Both the position numbers and the translations under genes were made by a program. A DNA stretch of 31,615 nucleotides. Origin: Priapulus caudatus. Its lineage: Eukaryota; Priapulida; Priapulimorpha; Priapulimorphida; Priapulidae. Shown one piece after another: positions 1 to 12,300 of the stretch. The notes under the pieces are model-generated. The model was not told the DNA's origin, did no database searches, and was given only the letters and a program-made list of their open reading frames with translations. The first letter of the stretch is position 1; every line of letters begins with the position of its first letter. Location: assembly GCF_000485595.1 (NCBI RefSeq), contig NW_014577857.1:39962-71576 (forward strand). Direction: 5' to 3'.

Positions 1-67
1 TATGATATATATAATATATATATATATATATATCGTATATTATATATTATTATATATAGAGAGAGAG

Positions 68-110
<43 letters not shown>
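1..110. repeat. AT microsatellite then GA microsatellite
   Basis: Positions 1-57 are mostly TA dinucleotides. About 58-110 is a GA tract with small interruptions. Low complexity with no coding signal. Confidence 0.95.
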
Positions 111-116
<6 letters not shown>

Positions 117-1660
117 ACTGACCTAGATCTCTAATTATGTGCAACATTATATAGCGCTATTTGGTGCATTGTTAATTTCTATAGATGAAAGGGTTATATC
201 GATCAATATTTCCTTCCTCCTGGGCAAACTGTTGATTTACATTTCGATATTGGTCTACGAACAGTGAAGTGCGTACGGTACGCATATATGTAAAACTTAC
301 AGGGTTTTGTCTGAAACATTTTTCCAGCAGAATTTGAATAATCTTTTTAATTGTATTGTAGCATTCCACGTCTTTTCGCATAAGTTGCTGATTTTGCATA
401 TAAATTTAACATATTTATGAAATTAATAATACTTTCATTTTTTAAATTCACATATGAATATTATATATATATATATATATATATAGACAATAATATACAA
501 TCCAATACAATATAAATTGTATATTATATTATATATATATATATATTAAAATATAATCCATATATGGATTATTCTATTTATACTATAACATGTATATCAT
601 AGTAATACATGTTGCACATATTGTGTAACACTATGCATACACACATAGTTGAAATATAGTTCATTATGCCACATGATATATTGACAATACCAACTGCTGT
701 CACATGTTGAATGAACGTCTGAATGATAAATTTATGCCCATGCAGACACCCAAATTATCAAATCTCAAGTGTTTCTATACTGGTTGAAGTTATTTCGTGA
801 AATACGAGATCCGTTCACATGATATGCACTGTAAAATTACATAAATTAGATTCCTAATGCAGCCAGAAATCAATGAGAAAATTTCACAATTTTCAGCACT
901 TAATCGACTTTATTATTAATAAGGGGTTTTCACTGAGATAGAATTGCTTGCTTAACAGAAATCGTCTTCATTAAAAAAAATATTGCGAATATGTGTGGAA
1001 AGCGCCCAGTAGACGCCATGCATATTTCAGGCGCACATCATATACAGCACGTTAGCAGGAAAATTGTTCTTATAAACCTCGACGATCCATGCAGCAAACA
1101 CTGCTGCCGCATGCAGCCATAACCCTAATTGACCGTGGAGTTAGCGGGGGCAACCCACTGCTCGATCAGGTTCGTTGACAGTCCGTGATAGAAACTCCGA
1201 CTCCATACGAAAGGACTCGTGCGTTTTGTTCCATGACAAGCCCTCCATCCTAATTGATTTGGCATAGGTGACGTCATCAGCCTCATCCCTCCTTTCCGAT
1301 CTCGGAATCCAGGCCTTCTCTATTCCGCGCCATTAATAAACGATGCCGTGACTAAATTTTCGTCTCGTTGGGCTGTGTTGGCGAAACGGTTCGAGAACGC
1401 GTCTAAAGTCACCGTCGCGCCAGAATTTCACATTGATTTTCTTACATAAACGGATTAGAAAGAAGCGAAGAAAAATGCACGCGGTGACGTCACTCAGCAG
1501 TGACGGGAGGGGCAGCCGTCGCCTGATAATTGCAGTCCGCCATTTTGACGAAGATAGACAGCAGTAGGTGCCAGTCAAGTGTCAGATCTGTCCGTAAATA
1601 TAGAGACTCAGCTCTCGGGCTGTGAAATCTCAATATTTATCGCGTCCCGTACTGCTATGT
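58..1660. repeat. Copy 1 of a 1.6-kb direct duplication
   Basis: From the GA tract through CTGCTATG this stretch matches 5870-7475 almost throughout. Most differences are one- or two-base indels. It contains AT microsatellites near 455-486 and 526-546, the two CRE sites and the putative promoter. No coding exon was recognised in it. A similar copy is found 5.8 kb downstream, inside a PKNOX intron. Confidence 0.9.
1485..1660 (+). promoter_or_regulatory. Probable PKNOX promoter and noncoding first exon (copy 1)
   Basis: This CpG-richer stretch lies just upstream of the first PKNOX exons. It carries TGACGTCA, the full CRE/ATF site, at 1485-1492; another TGACGTCA lies further upstream at 1269-1276. 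GCCATTTTG at 1539-1547 is the usual YY1 or initiator-proximal motif. CAGTAGGTGCC near 1563 looks like a splice donor with a base missing, because copy 2 reads AAG then GTAGGT at the same place (7379). Promoter function is inferred from position and motifs only. Confidence 0.45.
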
Positions 1661-1675
1661 TTTTAGGTTAGTGAT

Positions 1676-1800
1676 CCTTACAGCGTATCCATACAGCGCT
1701 GTACTTAAGCGGCAGCGGTGTGGATCCATTTGGAAACAACATGGAGTCAAATCCTGAGTTGGCGCAACTCTCTGTATATAGGGACCCTAGCTCACACCGT
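1676..1800 (+). repeat. Dispersed repeat, inverted partner at 16618-16745
   Basis: Shared segments include CAGCGCTGTACTTAAGCGGC, then GGAAACAACATG, then GGCGCAACTCTCTGTATA with a following CCCTAG. The partner is in reverse orientation 15 kb away. The family is not recognised. Confidence 0.8.
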
Positions 1801-1806
1801 GTTCAG
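1741..1806 (+). CDS. PKNOX: Possible PKNOX start exon (22 codons)
   Basis: An ATG at 1741 opens 22 codons ending VQ, followed by the donor GTATAC at 1807. It joins in phase 0 to the next exon, which has no Met of its own, so an upstream ATG is needed. However, the surrounding 125 bp (about 1676-1800) matches, in inverted orientation, 16618-16745 in the last intron. The ATG therefore sits in a dispersed repeat. It is either an exonised repeat or a chance fit. The true start may lie left of the window. Confidence 0.35.
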
Positions 1807-4338
1807 GTATACTATACCTTCAGTAATACCGTATCTACTTTGTATTCATCCAGGGTACACCTGTAGTTGTACAGGTGGCACAGACATCACCTGACGTGTC
1901 AAATCAGGTTTTGACGTCACCTGGCGACGTGACAACACAGAGTCAACAGTTAGAAGAGCAGAAAAAGGCTGTTTATAGGTATGTAAAGTGCAAAAAAAAA
2001 ATTATGATCGGATTGATGTTAGCAGCTATTCCTGATTACGTATTTTACAAATGAGAAATTCATTGCAGAAAGTTTAAAGTTTAGAACACCCTAAAGTTCA
2101 AAAGACATTGCTTATTGGTGACTATAGTCATCTGTTATTGATGACTCTTATCTGTCATCAATGGTTTCATCACCTTTACATTTTTCGAGCATATTTACAA
2201 TCATCAGTAAGTAGTTCCCTATAGTGACCCATCGCACAGTTTCACACGCATTTACCCGTGGATTTAGTGCTTTCCAACTTCTTTTCATTGCTTTTTAATG
2301 GCGTTGTGGCGGTTGATCACACTTGTTATTCCCATGCTCAATTAATCGTGTTGCTTCATTTAAATTCTTCAACGTTATGGGGTTTTCTGATTTGCTGCCC
2401 TTTTATAATTTTCGTGCTAATGCTCGTCATGTGGATTTGTCATCTTTCTGCTGTATTTCTAATCCCGATTGCTTAGCAGAAGCTAGGGGCCGCAGATGCC
2501 CATATATGGGTTAATCGTGGCTTCTTTGCCTGATAGGTCACTTCGTCTGCACACCTTGTTGCTACGGTACCTGCTGTTGCATGCACCTCTTTGCTACAGT
2601 TACTGCACGCACATCATCGCCACGGTAACTGCCGTTGCACACACCTCGTTTCCACGGTGACCGTCATTGCGCGCACCTCGTTTCCGCGGTGACCGTCGTT
2701 GCGCGCACCTCGTTTCCGTGGCGAATGTCGTTGCACGCACCTCGTTTCCGCGGTGACCGTCGTTGCACGCACCTCGTTTCCGCGGTGACCGTCGTTGCGC
2801 GCACCTCGTTTCCGCGGTGACCGTCGTTGCGCGCACCTCGTTTCCACGGTGACCGTCGTTGCAGGCACCCGCTGTTTCCGCTGCTGGCGCTCATCTTTGA
2901 GAAGTGTGAACACGCGATGCAGACGTGTGAACCGACGACGGCCGACACGTTCTCCGTCGACATCCAGGCGTTCGTTCAGAAGCAGGAGCAGGACCGCAAA
3001 CCCTTCTTCAGCGAGAGCGACCCCGAACTGGATGCGCTGGTAGGTGGCGCTAGCGACGGGACCGGGGGGAGGGGGTGGTGGGCGATCGATCGTGTGGTGA
3101 AGCGAGGATGGGGGGAGGTAGATTTATGGGAGAGTGAGCGGTTACGTACGACTGTCGAAGTGAAGTGGAACGAGAAGGTTTGCATTTGCGTGAGAAATTG
3201 TATGTAAAACGTGCACATTGTGCTGTTTGAATATAACATACGTAGGTTAAGTGCATATGATACATGTTGCAGAATACATAAATTACCGGCTACACGTATA
3301 GCTGTGTAAGTGTATCACTTTGATGGTGTTGCTGTGTTTACTATTGCGCAAGTTACGCAATACTATTATATAACACTTATGTAACTCCTACTATTATGTC
3401 ACAATACTATAAGTTGACTTACTGTAACTATTGTCAGCAAGCGTCGGCATTTCAACATTACTACGTGGTAGGTTTTGTAAATCTAAGTTCAGCTTCTTTA
3501 CACTTTAGCAAATACATCGTGAAAAGTGCACCTAGTGCAGGGCCCCCCTCTCTTTCTCTCTCTTAACTCCCCGTGAGCTTTCTCAGCCGAGCTTCCTCTT
3601 CTTCGTTCGACGACCTCCGTCAGACCTGTGTATAGTAAAAGTTTCTTCCGTTTCGATATTTGTATGTACGCAAGCAGCAGGAGAGGGAGCAAATCTTCAG
3701 TGGTGACCCTGAAGGCGACACCCTGGTAAGCGAACTAAGCGGTTAGCGTGCGGCCAGCGTCAGGGGGCGCCAGCGTGCGCGCGACAGTCACGCGCGTTGG
3801 TGCTTCGCAGCGCACTCATCGCTCGCAGTTGCTAGCAGGAATGCCTAGTGGGGGGCGAGGGGAGGGTGCAGGACGCAGCGCTTAATTAACATCGATCGTT
3901 TAATTACGTAGACGAGCTTTGAGACTGTTTTTCCCGCCTTCCGTCGTCGTGGTAACGGATTCTTGTCGTGCATCTGCGGTCATCTCTGCATATTGTGTGC
4001 ATGACCTGATGATTTAGTGGAATTTCTGTGAAGGGTTGGTTTGTCTAACCGTTAAGCGTAAATCGGGGTTTTCTACGTTCTGAACTAGTGAACACAGACC
4101 CGTGTGAGGCCGCTAGCTCATGGTTGACGAGGGGAAAAAAATGCTTGGGTATAAATGGCTAAACTGGTGTAGAAACTCTTGTCGTGTATCGTTTAGCTTG
4201 TTCCCTTCGATTGTTCATCCTCGGCAGATGGAGGCTACTCTGCAGTGGTTAGCCGTTGTAGACGGGTTAGGCTGCACAGCCGTCACACCTATTGCACTGC
4301 ATGAGATTTTGTAACCCTTGCCGGTCTGTCTCACCTGG

Positions 4339-4373
<35 letters not shown>

Positions 4374-5863
4374 CGTGCGTGCGCGCGCGTGCGTGCGTGT
4401 GTGTGTGTGTGTATGCACGCTAGTGATGAGTCGAGTGTTCACCGATCGTAACGATATGTCGGCCCGCCGGCAAATTCCCCGAGGCATGTACTGCATCTGC
4501 ATCCCGGACGTTCGTCGTATGTCGCGCCATTCTGGCAACTGTCGTGAGCGCGCGGGGTGGGGGGGGGGGTGTTTGTCATGAAGCCACCAGGGCTTTGTGT
4601 GTTGGATAGACGTAGGACTGTGAGTGTAAACCAGCCGGAGTGGATGGTGTTGTTTGGCGATGCGTCAGAGTGCAGCCACGTGTACGGGGCTCGGCGATTA
4701 TGTTCGATTATGTTCGATTTGTTTTTTAAGTTCTGAGTTCGATTTTGGTCGACCTTCATTTTTGGTTTGTGTTGAGTATGTTATCCGTGTTACGTGTGTT
4801 TCACTGTTTCGGTGAACATGTGACCTGTTATCACGGGCGTGCGTAATTAACATTCTGTTGATGTTTTTCATGGATTAGTCATCGTACAGGTGGTGTTACG
4901 TGCAATTATTACATTTCTTGTATGTCACAGAGACAAGCTCGATGTACGAATCTAGTAGGGCTGTAACGATACACAAGCCTCTCGATTCGATCCGGTTCTC
5001 GATATTAGCCTCTCGATTCGATCCGGTTCTCGATATTAGCCTCTCGATTCGATTCCTTCGATTCGATTCCTTCAATTCGATTCCCAAAATATTGAAATGT
5101 TATCTTATTTTTTATATTTTCATTATTTTGCAATAATAAATTATTAGAAATTGCCAATGAATACTAAATGGTGAATAGACTAGAGAGTCTAGAGAGTATA
5201 ATATATACACTGCACAGTCGCTGAGTAACATTGGTGAGTAACACTCCACAGTATATAGCGTAGTGCCGCCATCTATTGGAGGAAAAAAGTGGTATCGAAG
5301 TGAAATCGAAAATGCGGGGAAAAATATCGAGGATCGGATCGAAGGAAGAGAATCGCGATCCGATTCAATTTCGGTGGATCGTTACAGCCCTAGAATCTAC
5401 CTGCACTGAATTTTTTCAGATGCAGTTTTCTATGAATATCCAGAAGAATCTCTAAGAAATAATTCTCAACCGTGTTCTGTGAGCGTATTTGTTTGCCGTT
5501 GCAGATGGTGAAAGCAATACAGGTGTTGCGTATACACTTACTGGAGCTAGAGAAAGTCAATGAACTATGCAAGGACTTTTGTAACAGATACATCGGTGTA
5601 TTAAAAACCAAAATGCAGGTACGGAGAATAGCATCTGTGCAGTTTGTACCGTTGGTAATCTAATACTTGTTTTACTCTACTCATGTGTTTTTAGCTCATC
5701 TGACATAGTCAGATGCAGCTTGTAGAATCGCTTGATCGTCCGTCCGTCCGTGCGTCCGAGCGTCCGAGCGTCCGTGCGTCCGTCAACAGTTGGGCACAAA
5801 TCTTAACCGCTCGACGTACGGTCACGATATTCGGCACATTGGGGGGGGATCGTCAAAACGAGT

Positions 5864-5910
<47 letters not shown>

Positions 5911-6325
5911 ACTGACCTAGATCTCTAATTATGTGCAACTTATATAGCGCTATATTGGTGCATTGTTAATTTCTATAGATGAAAGGGTTATATCGATCAA
6001 TATTTCCCTTCCTCCTGGGCAAACTGTTGATTTACATTTCGATATTGGTCTACGAACAGTGAAGTGCGTACGGTACGCATATATGTAAAACTTACAGGGT
6101 TTTGTCTGAAATCATTTTTCCCAGCAGAATTTGAATAATCTTTTTATTGTATTGTAGCATTCCACGTCTTTTCGCATAAGTTGCTGAATTTTGCATATAA
6201 ATTTAACATTATTTATGACATTAATAATACTTTCATTTTTTAAATTCACATTATGAATATATATATATACCTATATATATATATAGACAATAATAATACA
6301 ATCCAATACAATATAAATTGTATAT

Positions 6326-6356
<31 letters not shown>

Positions 6357-9300
6357 ATAATCCATATATGGATTATTCTATTTATACATATAACATGTAT
6401 ATCATAGTAATACATGTTGCACATATTGTGTAACACTATGCATACACACATAGTTGAAATATAGTTCATTATGCCACATGATATATGTACAATACCAACT
6501 GCTGTCACATTTGAATGAACGTCTGAATGATAAATTTATGCCCAGACACCCAAATTATAAATCTCAAGTGTTTCTATCTGGTTGAAGTTATTTCGTGAGA
6601 ATACCGAGATCCGTTCCACATGATATGCACTGTAAAAATTACATAAATTAGATTCCTAATGCAGCCAGAAATCAATGAGAAATTTCACAATTTTCAGCAA
6701 CTTAATCGACTTTATTATTAAATAAGGGGTTTTCACTGAGATAGAATTGCTTGCTTAACAAGAATCGATCTTCATTAAAAAAATATTGCAGACTATGTGT
6801 GTGTAAAGCGCCCAGTAGACGCATGCATAGTTTCAGGCGCAATACATCATACAGCACGTTAGCAGGAAAATTGTTCTTATAAACCTCGACTGATCCATGC
6901 AGCAAACACTGCTGCCGCATGCAGCCATAACCCTAATTGACCGTGGAGTTAGCTGGGGGCAACCCACTGCTCGATCAGGTTCGTATGACAGTCCGTGATA
7001 GACAACTCCGACTCCATACGAAAGGACTCGTGCGTTTTGTTCCATGACAAGCCCCTCCATCCCTAATTGATTTGGCATAGGTGACGTCATCAGCCTCATC
7101 CCTCCCTTTCCGATCTCGCAATCCCAGGCCTTCTCTATTCCGCGCCATTATAAGCGATGCCGTGACTAAATTTTCGTCTCGTTGGGCTGTGTTGGCGAAA
7201 ACGGTTCGAGAACGGTCTAAAGTCACCGTCGCGCCAGAATTTCAATTGATTTTCTTACATAAACGGATTAGAAAGAAGCGAAGAAAAATGCACGCGTGAC
7301 GTCACTCAGCAGTGACGGGAGGGGCAGCCGTCGCCTGATAATTGCAGTCCGCCATTTTTGACGAAGATAGACAGCAAGGTAGGTGCCAGTCAAGTGTCAG
7401 ATCTGTCCGTAAATATAGAGACTCAGCTCTCGGGCTGTGGAAATCTCATAATTTATCGCGTCCCGTACTGCTATGGTTTAGTTACGTGCACGAAATGATT
7501 TATTGTATTTGATGGCTAAGCGTGCAAAAGATATGTTGTTTCCGTCGAGGTAAATTCTTCGTACATGCACTTTGTTGCGCGACGACATACATACACAGAA
7601 CATGGGCTTTGCTCGCGAACACCGATATTGCATGCTATATTATCACGTATAGTATTAATAATCATAAGACAGTTTTGTAGTGTATTTAATGTTTTCACGT
7701 ATAGCGGACGTACGTACATGATTTAGCATTGTTGATTTAATTGAAATGAATAATATCATGCTATATTTTCGTTATTTGAAAGTGACGTACCGGCAGTATA
7801 ATGTAAGATAACAACAGTCTCCTGCCAATATTACATGATAGCGTACAGTAGGCCTAGACACTAAAAAAGAGTGTACAGACTACAGTAGTTTGTTATTTCC
7901 AATTCCATATTATTAGTTCCTTGCATAATAGTATTATGATTAGTAATAATAAATGTAATAAATATAGTATTATTATCAATCTGTTATCATTTATTTTAAA
8001 TTTTTAAAATTTTAAAATTTATTTAGGCAATTAATTATCCATCATATACAATACATAGCATACTTTTACAATAAAATTCTGAATTCATAAAATTGGATAA
8101 CTACCAAGGATATATACACAAAAAGCATGACTAACAGTCTAACACACTTATTTACATTGTGGTCCTTGTTTTGCTATGCCTTGAATCTAACATGCAATTA
8201 CACTACTATCAGCACTAACTATTGAAATATACAAATTTGTAGTTTTAACCGGTCATACAATTGTACATTTTCATAATACGATACAAACTTTTCTTATGCC
8301 TAATTTCAACCGAATTCTTTTAGCGAAAATCATACTCCTCTGCCTCTAAATGTTTCTACCTTTTCCATCAGACATTTTTTAACACTATACTTAAAACTAG
8401 AATAAACAGAATTTGTCCTAACTTGCTGTGGTAGAGAGTTCCAAGCTTCAATTGCAGTATAAGTAAAAGAGTTTTTCCCACTGCTTCCCACCCTCGGTTT
8501 AAAAATAGACATCTCACCTTCCATTGTATTGAAACTATGGACTTCTGACGTTAACATGAAACCTTCTGTCATATATACTGTGGGCTGAGATTATGTAATA
8601 TTAAAAAAACCCTAAATTGACCTTCAGTTGCATTACCCTGAACTCTACAGGTACCCAATTTATAGCCTTGAACTCTTTAGCCCCTATGTGTGCTCTAGTA
8701 CCTAGGTTGAGAACACATCTAATGGCTTTATTTTGACACACTTGCAGCTTAGCACTTGTGCACTTTATGAGACTGCTGTACCATATACTGCTTGCATAGT
8801 CAAAATGACATTGAATTAGGGCAGAAACTAGTATAATCTTTTACATGCCGTGTTTAAATACTTGGCTTTTCTGGAAAGAATTTTTAATCTATTGTTAACC
8901 GTTTTAACAACCTTAATTCCCGTTAACTCACCGTTTACTCTGTTTACCACTCGTTCCTTTTATTAATTGTTATTGAAAAAGTTAACGATTGTTTATAAAT
9001 ATTCATTATTACTGTGTTTGGTCTGTTGGGTTAATTAAATTAAAATTAAATTGCAATAAATGAAATTATGATGACACATTATAAAAGTAAAAGTAAAATA
9101 CAATTAATATATTGTTGATCTAAAATTGTTTGGGTTAATACAGTAGGGTCTCCGAAACTTCCCTGCATTTACCTGTTTACTTGCATTGTTTTACATTCAT
9201 TAGTGAAAATTATTCAATTTATGTAAAAGCAAATGGACGCACTGTTACAAATGTTTGTTATACTGTATGTGATTGATGAGTAAGCAGCTGTTTCACCATT

Positions 9301-12300
9301 AATCAGACACATCTATGAAGTCCGTAGGTAAATTATTGTGATTGCTGCGAGTCTATTAGTTAATAATTTTCCCTTGTGATCCACAAGTTACTAAAATCCT
9401 CAACTTACATGTGCAATTTCTTTTCGCTAGTGATACAGCAAATATTACAGGAAATTATAGTATTTTAATAGCTTTAAACATTTGCATAAAAGCAATTGCT
9501 TTCTTGATTTTTTTTCTTGATTCTTCTAGATTTTTTTCTCCATTAAAATGACTGTATTCAGTACATGTACTTGTATTTAAATTATATGCAATAAAAAATA
9601 AAGAATATTAATAGTTAGTATAATTGTAAAAGAGCTGACACACGATTGTCCTCTGACAATATGACAGATATCTTTGTTACAGGCTCCATAACTTATATCA
9701 CCTTATGATATCACAGTGTAGTGCAATAGCAGGGCCATATTCAGAAATGGATGAACAGGGGGGCGAAATGTACCTGGAGGCACGCCAGCGCTAGGGGGGT
9801 CTGGGGGCATGCTCCCCCCGGAAATTTTGAAATAGTTAAAAGCCATTTTCCTGCAATCTGATGCATACCGTGGGCCAAATTCTGATGTCTGATGACACTA
9901 TCTCAGCCCTATAGACTCAACCCTACAATTTAGGGTTTAAAACATTTTTCATGATTTTTTTTCTGGGCCTGCAAACGGGGGGAGGGGGGGGGGCGTACAC
10001 CGGCTCTGCCCTATGCTGGATACGCCACTGAATAGTTACTCAGCAACTATTATTGCTAAAAGAAATCTTCCCGGAATCTGCACGTAGTAATAAACACTCT
10101 CGTGGTGACCAGCGAGGACCCAGTCTCTGCCCCGCGCACAGCCGATTGATTCTGCTGTTGTCAGTTTTAGAGTAGATGTGGTGAGGTACGTCGCCGCCGA
10201 CGACGACGATGCAGCAGCAGCCGACGCCAGCGGGCATCACTATGGTTCCCATAGTCACTCAGACGACGGGAGCGCCCAACTTCCAGGAGATACAGATGAT
10301 CGCTGGGGCTCAGCTGACGCAGGTCGATGTAAGTCTCCGGTGACGAATGCGCGAGAATTTACGGGCCGAGCTCGGGGGCGAGAATTCGGCGGGTGACGGT
10401 GGGGATGGGAAGGTGTCGGGTCTGCTGCGTGGATAGATGGGGACGGTGTAAATCAGGTATGGTAGAGGCAGTTAGAGGGTATACTAACTTTCACACATTG
10501 CTGGGAGACGTGGATGTGGGTTGTGATGCGTTTCCGTTCTTTCAGCATCCCTACCCCACCGAGGATGAGAAACGACAAATCGCAGGTCAGACCAACCTGA
10601 GCATTCTGCAAGTGAATAACTGGTGAGTTGGTTTGCTCTCGTCAGAAAGAACACTCGCTGTATAGTCGAACACCGTATGCACTAAATGCCAAAGGGCTGA
10701 CGTGTAGACACGAGGAAAAATCGGCTCAGTTTTCCCTTACTTTAATAATCTGTAATGGGTCTAAGCAAACACCCTTCAGGCTCTTTCACATTTTCATTTG
10801 CAATCAGCGCACGCAAAAGCTCTCGTTATCATTTGAGGTCGTCAGGTGTGTGAAGAATTATTAGTTTCAAAGCGATCCTATTTCACAGAGATGGTATATG
10901 TGAGAGCAGTATGACAAACAACGTCTTCACGTCTGTGTATTTTCTGCATCTATTCTGTTATAAGTGTGATGTGGCTGTGATAGCGGATGCCACCGAAATA
11001 TTTATCATTTCAAGTTTCATCGTTATCACCGACAAACACTTGATATATGTGTCTATTTAAATTTTGTATTTTAAATTAGCATTTGGGGTGACTTAGTGAA
11101 GCAATCCTGTTTCACCGAGATTCAATGTTGCCAGTATTACAGGTGACTCGTTCACTTCTAATAAGTTTTCTGCATCTAGCCATAGGGTAACTAGGTGGTT
11201 TGGGTGGGTTGGGTGTGTGGTTAGGTTAGGCAAGCAGGGGGCAGACGGACAGGTAAGTATCATATAGCTAGACCTATGCTGCTGCAGTATTGTGACTGTG
11301 TCACTGTCAGTCAGTCAGTCAGAGACGCTCATGGCTCCCGGGTGGAGCATAGGCCACTGATGAATCCTCGCTATTGTGGTAGTACTATGTGGATAGGTGA
11401 TGAGGCTGCGGCGGCGGAGTGATATGAGAAATAAAGCACTTGAAAGATGGCTACCAAATCATAATCAGTGTTCGCAGATTACTGCTGATGAGATACCACA
11501 ACAGCCATCTGACTCGATGTTGGGCGAGTTGTCTGATGGTGTCCCAGGTGTGTCCCTCGGCTTTGATTTCGGCTTCGACCGACCTCCATGTGGTTTTCAG
11601 ACAGCTCCTTCCCCTTTGACCTTGTGGGTTCCACGCCAGTGCTTGTTTGGCGATAGAGTCTCTAGATTTGCGTAAGGTGTGGCCAATCCACCTCCACTTT
11701 CTTCGCTTGATGTCAGTTGCGATCGGTTGTTGCTTGGTTCTTTCCCACTGTGACATTGTGACTGTGTATGCGGCATGTTTTTACAGGTTTATAAATGCGA
11801 GGCGGCGAATACTTCAGCCCATGCTGGACGCCAGTAACCCAGAACCCAACTCCAAGTCCAAGAAGACGAAACCCACAAACACAAAGCCAGCAGTGCAAAG
11901 GTGCATCACACTATTCTATTTTATCTCATGTATATATATGTGTGTAACAATGATGTGTACGCAACTGCGTGTCTGCATATCTGCGCCTAACAAATGTGGT
12001 ACTACGCACGACTGAAATTTTACGTTTATAATCGTAGCAACAGACCTCAGATGAGCCCAGACGCTCTGCGGCTCTTGTTGATAGTTTTGATGATAAAAGG
12101 TGATTGAGATTCTTAATATGAACAAGGTGATGAATAAATAGATCGTTAAACTGAAGAGGTTGATGTTTTACATTTACAGACACACTTTCAAAACGAGAAC
12201 ATCTTTAGGCCAGACTACCTTCCAAATTGTCTGCAAGAAGAGTTGAATGCAACCACACCAGTTCTGCCGGTAGGTATCTCTCCAACCTGTAGTCAAGCTC

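Noticed and set aside
2600-2963. Arg/Thr-rich open frames on both strands
   Set aside because: Artefact of the 32-bp minisatellite beside exon 2.
10393-10545. Coding frame running into the homeodomain exon from 10393
   Set aside because: A strong acceptor (TTCTTTCAG) starts the exon at 10546, and the upstream residues bear no likeness to homeodomain helix 1.
11356-11390. CTGATGA motif suggesting a hammerhead ribozyme
   Set aside because: No GAAA core or stem pairing at the right distance; it lies in LINE 3' UTR.
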